The translations under genes were made by a program, and so were the position numbers. DNA of 64,000 nucleotides, taken from the NCBI GenBank assembly GCA_003141895.1, contig PLNT01000010.1:14112-78111 (forward strand), in the 5' to 3' direction. Numbering within the stretch: position 1 is the stretch's first letter; every line of letters begins with the position of its first letter. Shown one piece after another: positions 54,697 through 63,989 of the stretch. The notes under the pieces are model-generated. The model searched no databases. It was not told where the DNA came from and was given only the letters and a program-made list of their open reading frames with translations. This DNA comes from Bacteroidales bacterium (GTDB lineage: Bacteria > Bacteroidota > Bacteroidia > Bacteroidales > VadinHA17).

Positions 54697-56010
54697 TTAA
54701 TTGAGTTCATAAACTCTCACATAATCAATAATAAACCTGGCCGATTTCATTTCAGGGTCCATCCCTTTGGCTCCTCCCCAACCTCCGCCCATGGCAAGAT
54801 TGAGAATCAGGTTTTGTGGTTTATTAAAAGGCCATGTTAAATTATTTGAAGTATCATGATAATCAAAATATTTCTTCCCATCAATAAAAATAGAAATGCC
54901 TCCACTAAGCCATTCGATGGAATAGATATGGTATTCATTAGTCATATTATTAACATCAACGATTGAAGTCGGTTGGTTACCCAGCTTAAAATAGTATGCC
55001 CCGCAATGTATTGAAGCATGCGTTTTCCCATTTCCCGTTTTCGAGTCCATTTCATAACCAACATTTTCGAGAACATCGATCTCGCCACAGTATGGCCATG
55101 ACAATTCATCCTTGTATTCATCACCCAGCAGCCAGCCTGCTGACCAGGTTCCTCTTCCTGCCGGTACTTTTGCCCTGAATTCGATTTTACCATACAAAAA
55201 ACTCTCTTTTCCGCGGGTAGTCAGACGGGCAGAACTCCATGGATATATTCCGTCATCCTTTCTTGCTTCAATTATCAGGTTGCCATCTTCCTGTCTTGCA
55301 TTTTCCAATCTATTTGCTGTGTAATACTCTAATTCGTTATTTCCCCATCCCCAGTTTCCTAAATCGTATGTCCATTTTGATGAATCAGGCAAACCAGTGC
55401 CATTAAATTCATCGCTCCAGACAAGCTTCCACTCTTTTCCAGATGTTTTTTGTGTTAATATAACGGGTGAGCTTTTGTGCTTCCTTAACAATTCAAAGCT
55501 GATCTTATCAAATACAATGGTTCCTGTGTCATAATGAAGACGCATCACATGGGGTCCAGAAACCATCGGAGTTCCATCCTTCTCAACAATATTATCTGCC
55601 TTACCGGCCAAAGCTTTCCTGAGCATCATGTTACCGGTAATATTGTATGTCCTTCCATCTTTATTATAAACATTATCTTCAATCCAGCATGCAACTTGTG
55701 ATGAGTCTGAGGATGAGCCAGATAAACTGATCTTATACCGGCCAGTTACAGGAATCTGCACTTTATACTCAAGCCATCCTTTTGCATTGACTTTTACGTA
55801 GCCAATGTTTTTTTCGGTGAGTTTTACAGCCTCGTTGGATTTTGAATTTATATAATCCTGTGCCAGAACAGTAATGGAAGAGGAATCGGATTTGCTTATG
55901 GCATCCTGAGTTTTCTTTTTGCTTTGATTGGAATTGCAATTCACTGTAAATAGTAGGATCAGAGTGAATGCCGTTATAATTTTTATTCTAAAATGTGATA
56001 TCATAATCAT
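54697..56010 (-). CDS. GH16 endo-beta-1,3-glucanase (laminarinase-like) lipoprotein
   Basis: The 437-residue protein has a lipoprotein signal (FTVNCNS, Cys25). A beta-sandwich resembling CBM6 follows (about 60-175, GWLEYKVQIPVTGRYKISLS and IVFDKISFEL), then a GH16 domain (about 193-437). The catalytic motif is EIDVLE with Glu310, Asp312 and Glu315. WGNNELEYYT and AGWLLGDEY are laminarinase-type landmarks. It would cut beta-1,3-glucan at the cell surface or in the periplasm, feeding the neighbouring GH3, phosphorylase-like enzyme and transporter. Confidence 0.92.
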   Translation of the reverse strand: MIMISHFRIKIITAFTLILLFTVNCNSNQSKKKTQDAISKSDSSSITVLAQDYINSKSNEAVKLTEKNIGYVKVNAKGWLEYKVQIPVTGRYKISLSGSSSDSSQVACWIEDNVYNKDGRTYNITGNMMLRKALAGKADNIVEKDGTPMVSGPHVMRLHYDTGTIVFDKISFELLRKHKSSPVILTQKTSGKEWKLVWSDEFNGTGLPDSSKWTYDLGNWGWGNNELEYYTANRLENARQEDGNLIIEARKDDGIYPWSSARLTTRGKESFLYGKIEFRAKVPAGRGTWSAGWLLGDEYKDELSWPYCGEIDVLENVGYEMDSKTGNGKTHASIHCGAYYFKLGNQPTSIVDVNNMTNEYHIYSIEWLSGGISIFIDGKKYFDYHDTSNNLTWPFNKPQNLILNLAMGGGWGGAKGMDPEMKSARFIIDYVRVYELN

Positions 56011-56082
56011 TGATTAAGAGGATTATACATTAAATCAAAAGTTCTTTAAATAATCTTAATACTCTGGCAGAATCTTTAATTG

Positions 56083-57648
56083 TTATTTTTTTACAAGAAT
56101 TGCTTCCAGTTCCTCAAGAGATCTTCCTTTAGTTTCAGGTAACAACTTCCAGATAAAAGCAAGACCGATCAGAGCGAATATTCCATAAAGCAGAAAAGTT
56201 CCGCTGCTCCCAAGAGAAGCTAACTCCCATGGGAAAACAAGCTGAACCAGGAAGCTTATTGCTGAATTTATAAACCCAACAAAAGAGATTGCCGTGCCTC
56301 TTATTGCATTGGGAAACAGTTCAGAGAATAAAACCCACATTACAGGTCCCAGAGATACGGCAAATGCAGCAACAAATCCGAGTATTCCGATTAGTATCAG
56401 AGTAGGATTCATAGTTATCGAAGCCGAAATGAATTCGGATTCATATTTTTTTTCAACATCTTCGCCCATCACTTTCTTAACCACATTTTTGAACTCAGTA
56501 TCACTTTTATAGATTTTGTTCATTATCGGGACAAGCTGAGCCTTGTTAATTTCCACAGGCAGTTTTGAAGATAATGCATCTGTAAGTTCATATCTGGCAG
56601 AATTAAAACCAAAGGCAAGCAGAAACATACTAATTGTTATAAAGGAAATACCAATTATTAAGAGTGGTTTTCTTCCAAGTCTGTCTATCAATACCATAGC
56701 CACGATAGTAAATACAACATTCGTAAGACCAACCAGAATAGCCTGAATAAAAGCAGCATCAGTTCCGATCCCGGATTGTTCGAAAATCATTGGTGCATAA
56801 AAGAAAACGGAATTGATCCCTGTAATTTGCTGGAGTACAGCGATGACAATACCTATTGTCAAAACAAGTTTCATAGCAGGAAGAAAAAGGTTTTTGACCG
56901 GAGTCTTTTGTTTCGGGGCTGATTCTTTTGAAACATTATCCTTTATTTCATTAATTACCTTTACTGCATTATCATCATCATCAAACCTCTTCATAACCTT
57001 CAAAGCTTCATCATATCGTCCCTTCATAACAAGCCATCTTGGACTTTGAGGAATAAAGATCAGAAGGAAGAAGTAAATAGTTGCAGGTAAAAATTCAATT
57101 CCAAGCATCCATCTCCATATATATTCCTTCAATTTCATCGATTCAACCCATGATGCATCTGATTTTGAAAGATGAACGATAAGGTAGTTGGTAAAAAAAG
57201 CAACAGATATACCGACAACAATATTTAACTGATTAAATGACACCAATTTACCACGTCTGTCAGAAGGTGAAATCTCTGCGATATACATCGGAGCAAGTAT
57301 AAGAGAAGCGCCTACCCCAAGACCTGCAATCATCCGTGCCATTACTAATATAATGAATGAAGGAGCAAATGCCGCAAGAAAAGCTGAAAATGCATAAAGA
57401 AGTGCTGATGCCTTCAGAACAATTGTTCTGCCAAACCTGTCACTTAATGGTCCTGCAAATATCATTCCCGCTGTTGCTGCAAGAGATAGAGAAGCGACTG
57501 CCCATCCCAGCTCAATTTTAGTCAAATTGAATTCTGGTTCGATAAATTTTATTACTCCGGAAATAACGGAAGCGTCAAATCCCATCAAAAAACCGCCAAG
57601 AGCTACAATCAGGGCGGTAAGTACTACGGAGCTTTTTTGTTTTTTCAT
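56083..57648 (-). CDS. MFS sugar transporter
   Basis: A 521-residue protein with twelve predicted membrane helices and sugar-porter signatures: GFDASVISGVIKFI in helix 1, GPLSDRFGRTIVL after helix 2, RMIAGLGVGA, IPQSPRWLVMKGR before the cytoplasmic loop, QQITGINSVFFYAPMIF in helix 7, IDRLGRKPLL and LPETKGRSLEE at the end. Between helices 9 and 10 it has an insertion of about 55 residues (residues about 350-405), longer than in most members. It heads the glycan cluster 72 bp upstream of GH16 and probably imports glucose or short glucans. Confidence 0.93.
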   Translation of the reverse strand: MKKQKSSVVLTALIVALGGFLMGFDASVISGVIKFIEPEFNLTKIELGWAVASLSLAATAGMIFAGPLSDRFGRTIVLKASALLYAFSAFLAAFAPSFIILVMARMIAGLGVGASLILAPMYIAEISPSDRRGKLVSFNQLNIVVGISVAFFTNYLIVHLSKSDASWVESMKLKEYIWRWMLGIEFLPATIYFFLLIFIPQSPRWLVMKGRYDEALKVMKRFDDDDNAVKVINEIKDNVSKESAPKQKTPVKNLFLPAMKLVLTIGIVIAVLQQITGINSVFFYAPMIFEQSGIGTDAAFIQAILVGLTNVVFTIVAMVLIDRLGRKPLLIIGISFITISMFLLAFGFNSARYELTDALSSKLPVEINKAQLVPIMNKIYKSDTEFKNVVKKVMGEDVEKKYESEFISASITMNPTLILIGILGFVAAFAVSLGPVMWVLFSELFPNAIRGTAISFVGFINSAISFLVQLVFPWELASLGSSGTFLLYGIFALIGLAFIWKLLPETKGRSLEELEAILVKK

Positions 57649-57953
57649 ATTTGAAGTATTAGATTATTTTGAAAAACAGAAGGCTAAATTTATGAATTAC
57701 CCGGGAATAATCCCATAATAAAAAACATCTTATGTAATTATGAAAACCTTTTTCAATTCGTATTGTTGTTTATTAAGAATACAGAAGCCGGCAGCAAAAA
57801 GTTTGCTGCATCGTGTAAAGACAAACGAGAAAAGATTGCTTCGCTTCGCTCGCAATGACATTGTGAGTAATCAAGTTCGGATTTGAACGAGAAACGAGAA
57901 ACAAGCAACCAGCAACATTTAAAAGAATTACCCAAACTAAAAACGATAATAAT
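57649..57953. other. Gap with a dispersed-repeat fragment
   Basis: The 305-bp region between divergent genes contains GATTGCTTCGCTTCGCTCGC at 57834-57853, followed by AATGACA, a member of the widespread 'CGCAATGACA' repeat class, and a CAGCAAAAAGTTTGCTG hairpin near 57792. No gene or clear promoter was identified. Confidence 0.6.
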
Positions 57954-58976
57954 ATGGCAGATTTAAAAACACATTATATGGGAATCGAACTGAAGAACCC
58001 TATAATAATTGGCGCTAGTAATCTTGTTACTGATATTGATAATCTAAAAAAGATCGAAAAAGCTGGTGCAGCTGCAATTGTTTATAAATCGCTATTTGAA
58101 GAACAGATACAGCTCGAAGATCTCGAGCTTCATGAAAGGAAAACAGAATATTCAGAACGTAACGCCGAGATGATAAATCTTTATCCAATGTCAATTTCTG
58201 GTACACCTGATATAAGGGAACATCTGCTTGCATTAAAAAACGCTAAAAATTCAATCTCCATTCCTTTGTTTGCAAGTATCAATGCAATCCTGAATGAATC
58301 ATGGGTCGAATATGCCAAAAAAATTGAAGAGACCGGGGTTGATGGGTTTGAACTTAATTTTTATTCATTGCCTGAAAAAAATGACGATGGATTCGAAGAT
58401 ATTGAGAATAGACAAATTCAGATTCTCAGAGATGTCAAATCTGCGGTTTCCATTCCTGTCTCTGTGAAATTAAGCTCGTATTATACAAATCCTTTAAAAC
58501 ACATTTACGCTCTGGAAAAAGCTGGGGCAGATGCATTTGTACTGTTCAACCGGTTATTTCAGCCCGATATTGATATTTATACCGAGGAACACCATTTTCC
58601 CTATAGTCTTAGTAATAGCGAAGACAACAGGTTGCCGTTGAGGTTCTCTGGCTTATTATATGGAAATGTAAATGGCTCAGTGTGTGCAAACACCGGAATT
58701 ATGAATGGCTCAGATGTGATTAAGATGTTACTGGCCGGAGCAGATTGTGTGCAGGTTGTGAGCACGATATATCTAAATCAGATTGATGTGATAAAGACGA
58801 TGCTGGCTGAAATTACAAAGTGGATGGATTCTAAGGGATATAACTCAATTGATGATTTCAAAGGGAAACTATCGAAGAAAAATTCAGAAAACAAGCTGCC
58901 ATATTATCGTGCACAATATATGGATTTTATGATGACCACATCACAGATCCTTAAGAAATATAAGATTATCAACTAA
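57954..58976 (+). CDS. Dihydroorotate dehydrogenase-like protein
   Basis: The 340-residue FMN-type TIM-barrel protein resembles class 1 dihydroorotate dehydrogenases: YMGIELKNPIIIGASNLVTD at the start, GFELNFYS, SIPVSVKLSSYYTNPL and a phosphate-binding GADCVQVVSTIYLN. Genes of this type are widespread in Bacteroidota and annotated as 'dihydroorotate dehydrogenase-like', but no pyrimidine genes are adjacent. Its active-site base and true substrate are uncertain. It is a single plus-strand gene. Confidence 0.85.
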   Translation: MADLKTHYMGIELKNPIIIGASNLVTDIDNLKKIEKAGAAAIVYKSLFEEQIQLEDLELHERKTEYSERNAEMINLYPMSISGTPDIREHLLALKNAKNSISIPLFASINAILNESWVEYAKKIEETGVDGFELNFYSLPEKNDDGFEDIENRQIQILRDVKSAVSIPVSVKLSSYYTNPLKHIYALEKAGADAFVLFNRLFQPDIDIYTEEHHFPYSLSNSEDNRLPLRFSGLLYGNVNGSVCANTGIMNGSDVIKMLLAGADCVQVVSTIYLNQIDVIKTMLAEITKWMDSKGYNSIDDFKGKLSKKNSENKLPYYRAQYMDFMMTTSQILKKYKIIN

Positions 58977-59278
58977 AAATTACAAAACCCCTCTGTCGCT
59001 TAGCGACATCTACCTTTTCCTTGTCGAGCGCGGAAGGGCCAGAATACTCATCCATCTGAAAGAATCATTACTAAACTAATGATACTCTTTTAATTAGCGT
59101 TGTTTCAACTTGAGGAGAAGGCTGCCGCTCGGGATGACATTCATTTTTGTTGACAGAGAGAAAGAAGTGAGGGATCTCCAAATGCATGTGTAGAGTTTGG
59201 ATCTCCACTATCCACGGAGAAAAAGTATTTCAGAATCCAAAGTTTCCTTAACTTTGGTTAATACGAAAAACTACAGGT
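58977..59278. other. Gap with small palindromic repeats
   Basis: The 302 bp include the hairpin TGTCGCTTAGCGACA at 58994-59008 and the paired pieces GCCGCTCGGGATGACATT and GTGAGGGATCTCC at about 59122-59180, all of types dispersed through Bacteroidota genomes. I see no gene in it. Confidence 0.65.
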
Positions 59279-60718
59279 ATGAAAATCATCAGAGACTCCC
59301 TCTCATTATTTATCATCTTACTTTTTGGCTGCCGGACTGCATCTGATTCCTACCAGGTTTTAGAGGATTTACAGGAAAATCTTGATTTTGGAAATATCAG
59401 TACTGTTATCCAGACTGTAGATTCCTTAAAGAAAGTAAGCGGGGAGAATAAGAACATTCTTCATATTGCTGATTCCCTGAGTCAGATTGCGGAAAGAATC
59501 AATCTTGACTTTTCGATAACTGAAAGCCAGGTGAATACGAAAATTGAAAAATTAATAGGTTCTGTATCCTCAAAAGGCCGATCCGAATGGGAAAAGAATG
59601 GCTGGCTGGAATGGAAATTGATTGACGGCAAAAAGAAATATTTTAACAGGTCCGTATCAAATCTGGTGCTTATTAAAAAATTCCATGAACAAAAAGCTGA
59701 AAGATTAAAGGAAATCGGAAATGAACCTGCTATGATCTTCAGGCTTAAGCATACCGAGCAGGCAATAAAAGCATCTGGAAATCATAATGATCCTGTTGAA
59801 CCCGTAAAAATGAAAATTACTTATACAATTACCGTAAATCCCGATGCTGTACCTGAAGGAGAAAAAATCCGCTGCTGGATACCATGGCCGAAAGAGGGCA
59901 TACCAAGACAGTGTGGAGTAGAACTTTTAAGCACATCAAGTCCCGAATACTTAATTGCTCCTGACACCTCAATTCATAGTACCATTTATATGGAAGAACC
60001 GGCAAAAAAAGGAATTCCGACCATATTTCAAATTTCTTATAATTATATATCTAAAGCTCAGCATTTTAATATGTCTGAAATAAAAATATTACAATATAAA
60101 AAAGACATATATGAATATAAGAAATACACTTCTGAACAACTACCGCATATATGTTTTACAGATAATGTTAAACGTATCGCAGACAGTCTCACACAGGGTG
60201 ATGATAATCCGGCTTCAATTGTCAGGAAGATCTATTTCTGGTTTAAGGAATCGATTCCATGGACAGGAGCGCTTGAGTATTCTACTATCCCGAATATTCC
60301 GGAATATGTAATTAAAAACATGAGAGGCGATTGCGGAGAGCAGGTATTTTTGTTTATTTCCATGCTCAGGTATAAAGGTATTCCTGTAAGATGGCAGAGT
60401 GGTTGGGAGATGACACCAGATGATCAGAATCTCCACGACTGGAGCGAAGTTTATTATGAAGGAACGGGTTGGGTACCGGTAGATGTTATGTACGATCTTC
60501 AAAAATCAGATAACGAAACACTCAAAGATTATTTCCTTTCAGGGATAGATGCTTACAGACTAATTGTAAATAATGGTGTTGAAGGCCCTCTCCATCCTCA
60601 GAAAAAATACCTGCGCAGCGAACCCTATGATTTTCAGAGAGGGGAAGTTGAATGGAAGGGAGGTAATCTCTATTTTGATAAATGGGATTATAATATGAAG
60701 ATTGAATATATTAAGTAA
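59279..60718 (+). CDS. Transglutaminase-like lipoprotein
   Basis: A 479-residue lipoprotein (LLFGCRTAS, Cys about 18). A helical region (about 25-165) precedes a beta domain. The transglutaminase/protease-like core (about 285-400) has Cys in MRGDCGEQVFLFISMLRYKG, His in LHDWSEVYYEGTGWVPVD and the following Asp, forming the expected triad. These 'transglut_core' lipoproteins are usually predicted peptidases or amidases of unknown substrate. The last 31 bp overlap the convergent feoAB gene. Confidence 0.85.
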   Translation: MKIIRDSLSLFIILLFGCRTASDSYQVLEDLQENLDFGNISTVIQTVDSLKKVSGENKNILHIADSLSQIAERINLDFSITESQVNTKIEKLIGSVSSKGRSEWEKNGWLEWKLIDGKKKYFNRSVSNLVLIKKFHEQKAERLKEIGNEPAMIFRLKHTEQAIKASGNHNDPVEPVKMKITYTITVNPDAVPEGEKIRCWIPWPKEGIPRQCGVELLSTSSPEYLIAPDTSIHSTIYMEEPAKKGIPTIFQISYNYISKAQHFNMSEIKILQYKKDIYEYKKYTSEQLPHICFTDNVKRIADSLTQGDDNPASIVRKIYFWFKESIPWTGALEYSTIPNIPEYVIKNMRGDCGEQVFLFISMLRYKGIPVRWQSGWEMTPDDQNLHDWSEVYYEGTGWVPVDVMYDLQKSDNETLKDYFLSGIDAYRLIVNNGVEGPLHPQKKYLRSEPYDFQRGEVEWKGGNLYFDKWDYNMKIEYIK

Positions 60719-63228
60719 AAGACACATAATAGCCTCATTCTGGCTCTGAAAGAGCCATATATGAATAACCCCTGTCCCATCACTATCTTCCCTACCTGAT
60801 AAACAGTAAAAGACAGAAGCCATGCAATACCTGTAGTATAAAAGACTGTAAACACTGCCCATTTCCAGCTTCCCGATTCTCTTCTGATTGCTGCAACGAC
60901 TCCTACACAGGGGAAATAGGTTAGAATAAACAGCATGAAAACAAAGGCTATAAGAGGTGTAAAGACATTTTTTCCCGATGGATCTTTTTGTGATTGTATT
61001 TTTTCGACAAGTGATTGTTTTCCGGAACTGTTATCTGCCTGGAAAATAACACCCAAAGTACTTACGACAACTTCTTTTGCAGCTAACCCCGACAGGATAC
61101 TGACACTTAAATGCCAATCAAACCCAAGTGGTTTCATAACCGGTTCGATTGATTTACCAATAATTCCCATGAGAGATTTTGTGTGCTGCTCGCTTTTTTG
61201 TTGAAGAACAAGTAAGTTTATAGTTTCATCTTTTTTTATTGACGGAAGGTCTGATTTCATTACTTCTGCTATTTCTCCTTTGTAATCATTTGAATAGCTT
61301 ACTGATCTTGGAAAATTACTTAATATCCAAACTATTATAGATGCGAGTAGAATTACACCTCCGATTTTTTTAAAATATAGGCTTGTCCTGTATGTCACGT
61401 GTTTAAAAACACTTCTGATTGTCGGTACCCTGTATGGCGGAAGCTCCATTACAAAAGGAATATCGGGAGATTTGAAAAATACCCGTTTCAGAAATAATGC
61501 GGAAAGTATTGCAAATAATGTTCCCAGCATATATAACAGAAACAATACAGATCCCTGATTTTTTGGGAAAAAAGCACTGATAAAAAGTATATAAACAGGC
61601 AACCTTGCACTGCACGACATAAAAGGAGTTATCAGCATCGTTATCAGTCGGTCACGCCGGCTTTCAATTATCCTGGTAGCCATAATCGCCGGCACATTAC
61701 ATCCGAATCCCATGAAAAGTGGAATAAAGGACTTACCGTGTAATCCTATGTTATGCATCAGTTTGTCAGTTATAAAAACTGCCCTGGCCATATAGCCGGT
61801 ATCCTCCATGAATGATATAAAGAGAAACAGGATAATTATATTTGGAAGAAAAACAATTACTCCGCCAACACCTCCCAGAATTGCTTCAACCAAAAAATCT
61901 CTGATAATGCCCGGGCTAAGATAATTTGAGATCAATTCGGATAGTTTCCCGATCCCTAGTTCCATCCACTCCTTGGGATATCCGCCAAGTTTAAAGGTAG
62001 TGAAGAAGGTGAGCCACATAAAAAAAATGAAAATAGGTATCCCCAGATATTTGTCTGTCAGATAATTATCAATAACCTTTGTATTCCCTTTTGTTCTGAC
62101 AATTCCTGGTTTAAGAGTCTCTTTTAACGCTCCTGAAATAAATCCATAACGAAGATCGGTGATCACCGTTTCAATGGGCTCAGAATATAATTTCTCAAGC
62201 CTTGCATATTCCTTTTTCCCTATCTCAATAATCTCAGATGAATTTATGCATCGGGTAATGCTTTTTGAAAATTCCTTGTCATTCTCAAGCAACTCAATTG
62301 CCAGATATCTGGCTGATATAATATTTGTGAAGGACCTGTTTTCCTCAATTTTTATCCTTGATTGAATTGCACAGATAGAATTTTCGATCTCAGTCCCGTA
62401 ATTGATATGGATATGCCTTACTACAGGTTCCCTCGACTCATATACCTCGATGATCTTATCAAAGAGGTCATTAATTCCCTTCCCTTTTGAACTAACTGTC
62501 GGAACAACCGGTATTCCCAACAACTTACCAAGAGACGGGTGATCAAGAATATCTCCTTTTTTCTCCAGCTCATCATACATGTTAAGTGCAATAACAATCT
62601 GAACACCCATATCAATCAATTGAGAAGTCAGATACAGGTTCCTTTCCAGATTGGATGCATCAATAATATTGACTACTACATCAGGTTTATTATCGAATAT
62701 ATAGTTTCTGAGATAAATTTCTTCCGGAGAATAACTTTTAATTGAGTAAGTTCCCGGGAGGTCTACAATTGAAAATGTATACCCTGATTGTTTATATGTT
62801 GCTTCTTTGGAATCAACTGTAACACCTGCATAATTCCCGACTTTTTCCTTTGATCCTGACGCAAAGTTAAATAAGGTGGTCTTCCCTGAATTTGGATTTC
62901 CGACCAGGGCAACCTGAATATGTTTTGTTTTTTCTAACCATGATCCATTCTCTTCTTCAGATGTAAGTATGCCATTGGATATCTGGTGCCCTTTTGACTT
63001 ATTTTCAATATCAACCTCAATGAGTTGAGCTTCACTGTTTCTTAATGAGATATGATATCCCATTATTTTATATTCTATTGGATCCCTGAGCGGTGCCTTT
63101 TTTATTACCTGCACCTTTTCCCCGACAACAAATCCCATTTCTGAAAGCCGTTGCCTGAATTGACCTCGTCCCTTGATTTTCAGAATTATCCCCTCTTCTC
63201 CCTCATTGAGATCATATAATGTAACCAT
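60688..63228 (-). CDS. feoB: Ferrous iron transporter FeoA-FeoB fusion
   Basis: The 846-residue protein starts with a FeoA SH3-like domain (1-75, GEEGIILKIKGRGQFRQRLS). It continues as FeoB: a G domain with GNPNSGKTTLFNFA, DLPGTYSI and NMYD, then the membrane core with the Gate motifs GFGCNVPAIMATR and YFPCVGVVAAIRRESG, and about eight membrane helices. It takes up Fe2+ using GTP. The A-B fusion is common in Bacteroidota. The C-terminal tail after VYQVGKIVMG (FRARMRLLCVFYLIYSIFIL) looks unusual and runs over the end of the convergent gene, so it may be a read-through extension after loss of the original stop. Confidence 0.94.
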   Translation of the reverse strand: MVTLYDLNEGEEGIILKIKGRGQFRQRLSEMGFVVGEKVQVIKKAPLRDPIEYKIMGYHISLRNSEAQLIEVDIENKSKGHQISNGILTSEEENGSWLEKTKHIQVALVGNPNSGKTTLFNFASGSKEKVGNYAGVTVDSKEATYKQSGYTFSIVDLPGTYSIKSYSPEEIYLRNYIFDNKPDVVVNIIDASNLERNLYLTSQLIDMGVQIVIALNMYDELEKKGDILDHPSLGKLLGIPVVPTVSSKGKGINDLFDKIIEVYESREPVVRHIHINYGTEIENSICAIQSRIKIEENRSFTNIISARYLAIELLENDKEFSKSITRCINSSEIIEIGKKEYARLEKLYSEPIETVITDLRYGFISGALKETLKPGIVRTKGNTKVIDNYLTDKYLGIPIFIFFMWLTFFTTFKLGGYPKEWMELGIGKLSELISNYLSPGIIRDFLVEAILGGVGGVIVFLPNIIILFLFISFMEDTGYMARAVFITDKLMHNIGLHGKSFIPLFMGFGCNVPAIMATRIIESRRDRLITMLITPFMSCSARLPVYILFISAFFPKNQGSVLFLLYMLGTLFAILSALFLKRVFFKSPDIPFVMELPPYRVPTIRSVFKHVTYRTSLYFKKIGGVILLASIIVWILSNFPRSVSYSNDYKGEIAEVMKSDLPSIKKDETINLLVLQQKSEQHTKSLMGIIGKSIEPVMKPLGFDWHLSVSILSGLAAKEVVVSTLGVIFQADNSSGKQSLVEKIQSQKDPSGKNVFTPLIAFVFMLFILTYFPCVGVVAAIRRESGSWKWAVFTVFYTTGIAWLLSFTVYQVGKIVMGQGLFIYGSFRARMRLLCVFYLIYSIFIL

Positions 63229-63284
63229 CGATTAGTTTAAGTTCATGTAGATAACCTTGATTAATTGATATTGTTCAGAAAACA

Positions 63285-63375
63285 GGTGCTGGGTGTTGGG
63301 TCCTGGGTGCTGGATCCTGGGTTTGTTATATATCAAATTCAAACCAGCACCGAGCATCCAGCAACCAGTACCCGG
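63285..63375. repeat. GGTGCTG heptamer array facing its inverted counterpart
   Basis: Five consecutive 7-mers of the type GGTGCTG/GGTGTTG/GGTCCTG (63285-63319) are followed by a spacer and then by their complement (CCAGCACCGAGCATCCAGCA, and on to CCCGG). The two halves can fold into a long imperfect hairpin between the yhcH-like and feoAB genes. It could end the yhcH-like transcript. Confidence 0.75.
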
Positions 63376-63377
63376 AC

Positions 63378-63989
63378 CTAGTTCACTTTTAGTTTAATCA
63401 CAATTTTCCGCACCGGTGAGTTAACTTCGACTTTCAGACCCGGACGATGTGCATCATCAGGGAAGAAGATAAAGAAGTTATCCTGCGAAGCCAGATAATT
63501 TACTTTTTTAGCGACAGTAACAAATTCAATATCCTTTGTTTCATCGTAAGGCGTAATAAGATCTTTAACTGTTGAGATCGGAGCAATATTCATTATCTCT
63601 TTTCCACTGATTACATACTGGATGTCAATGTATTTTCTGTGAGCTTCTAAATTAGCGGCTTCATCGTTTTTTGTAACATATTCACTTACTGTTGCAAACA
63701 GATTATCTCCATCAATATCATATCGTTTCAATTCCAGTTTCGATAAATCATTATTTTTTAAAAACCTGAATGCTTTCTCCCATCTTGGCTTGTTTTTAAA
63801 GTAAGAGATTGCAAATTCTCTTTTATTTACCGACGCATCGGGACTAACTTTCCATCCTTCCGACCAATCGTTTTTTGAAAACCATTTTTCAATTTTCTTA
63901 TTACTCCAGGTAGCAGGATCAGAATCACTTCCGTTTCCCATTAATCCATAGAAACTTATAAATATCATCGTAAGAGCAATTAATTTCAT
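63378..63989 (-). CDS. YhcH/YjgK/YiaL-family protein, exported
   Basis: A 203-residue protein with a signal peptide (about 1-20) and the DUF386 cupin-like fold. The conserved landmarks are NLEAHRKYIDIQYVISGKEI, YDETKDIEF and FFIFFPDDAHRPGLKV, with His and Glu likely to bind metal. Family members are linked to sialic acid or sugar-acid catabolism, for example as anomerases, and are usually cytoplasmic and about 150 residues. The extra N-terminal 50 residues and the signal are therefore unusual. It is near the right edge, and its upstream neighbours are not visible. Confidence 0.85.
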   Translation of the reverse strand: MKLIALTMIFISFYGLMGNGSDSDPATWSNKKIEKWFSKNDWSEGWKVSPDASVNKREFAISYFKNKPRWEKAFRFLKNNDLSKLELKRYDIDGDNLFATVSEYVTKNDEAANLEAHRKYIDIQYVISGKEIMNIAPISTVKDLITPYDETKDIEFVTVAKKVNYLASQDNFFIFFPDDAHRPGLKVEVNSPVRKIVIKLKVN

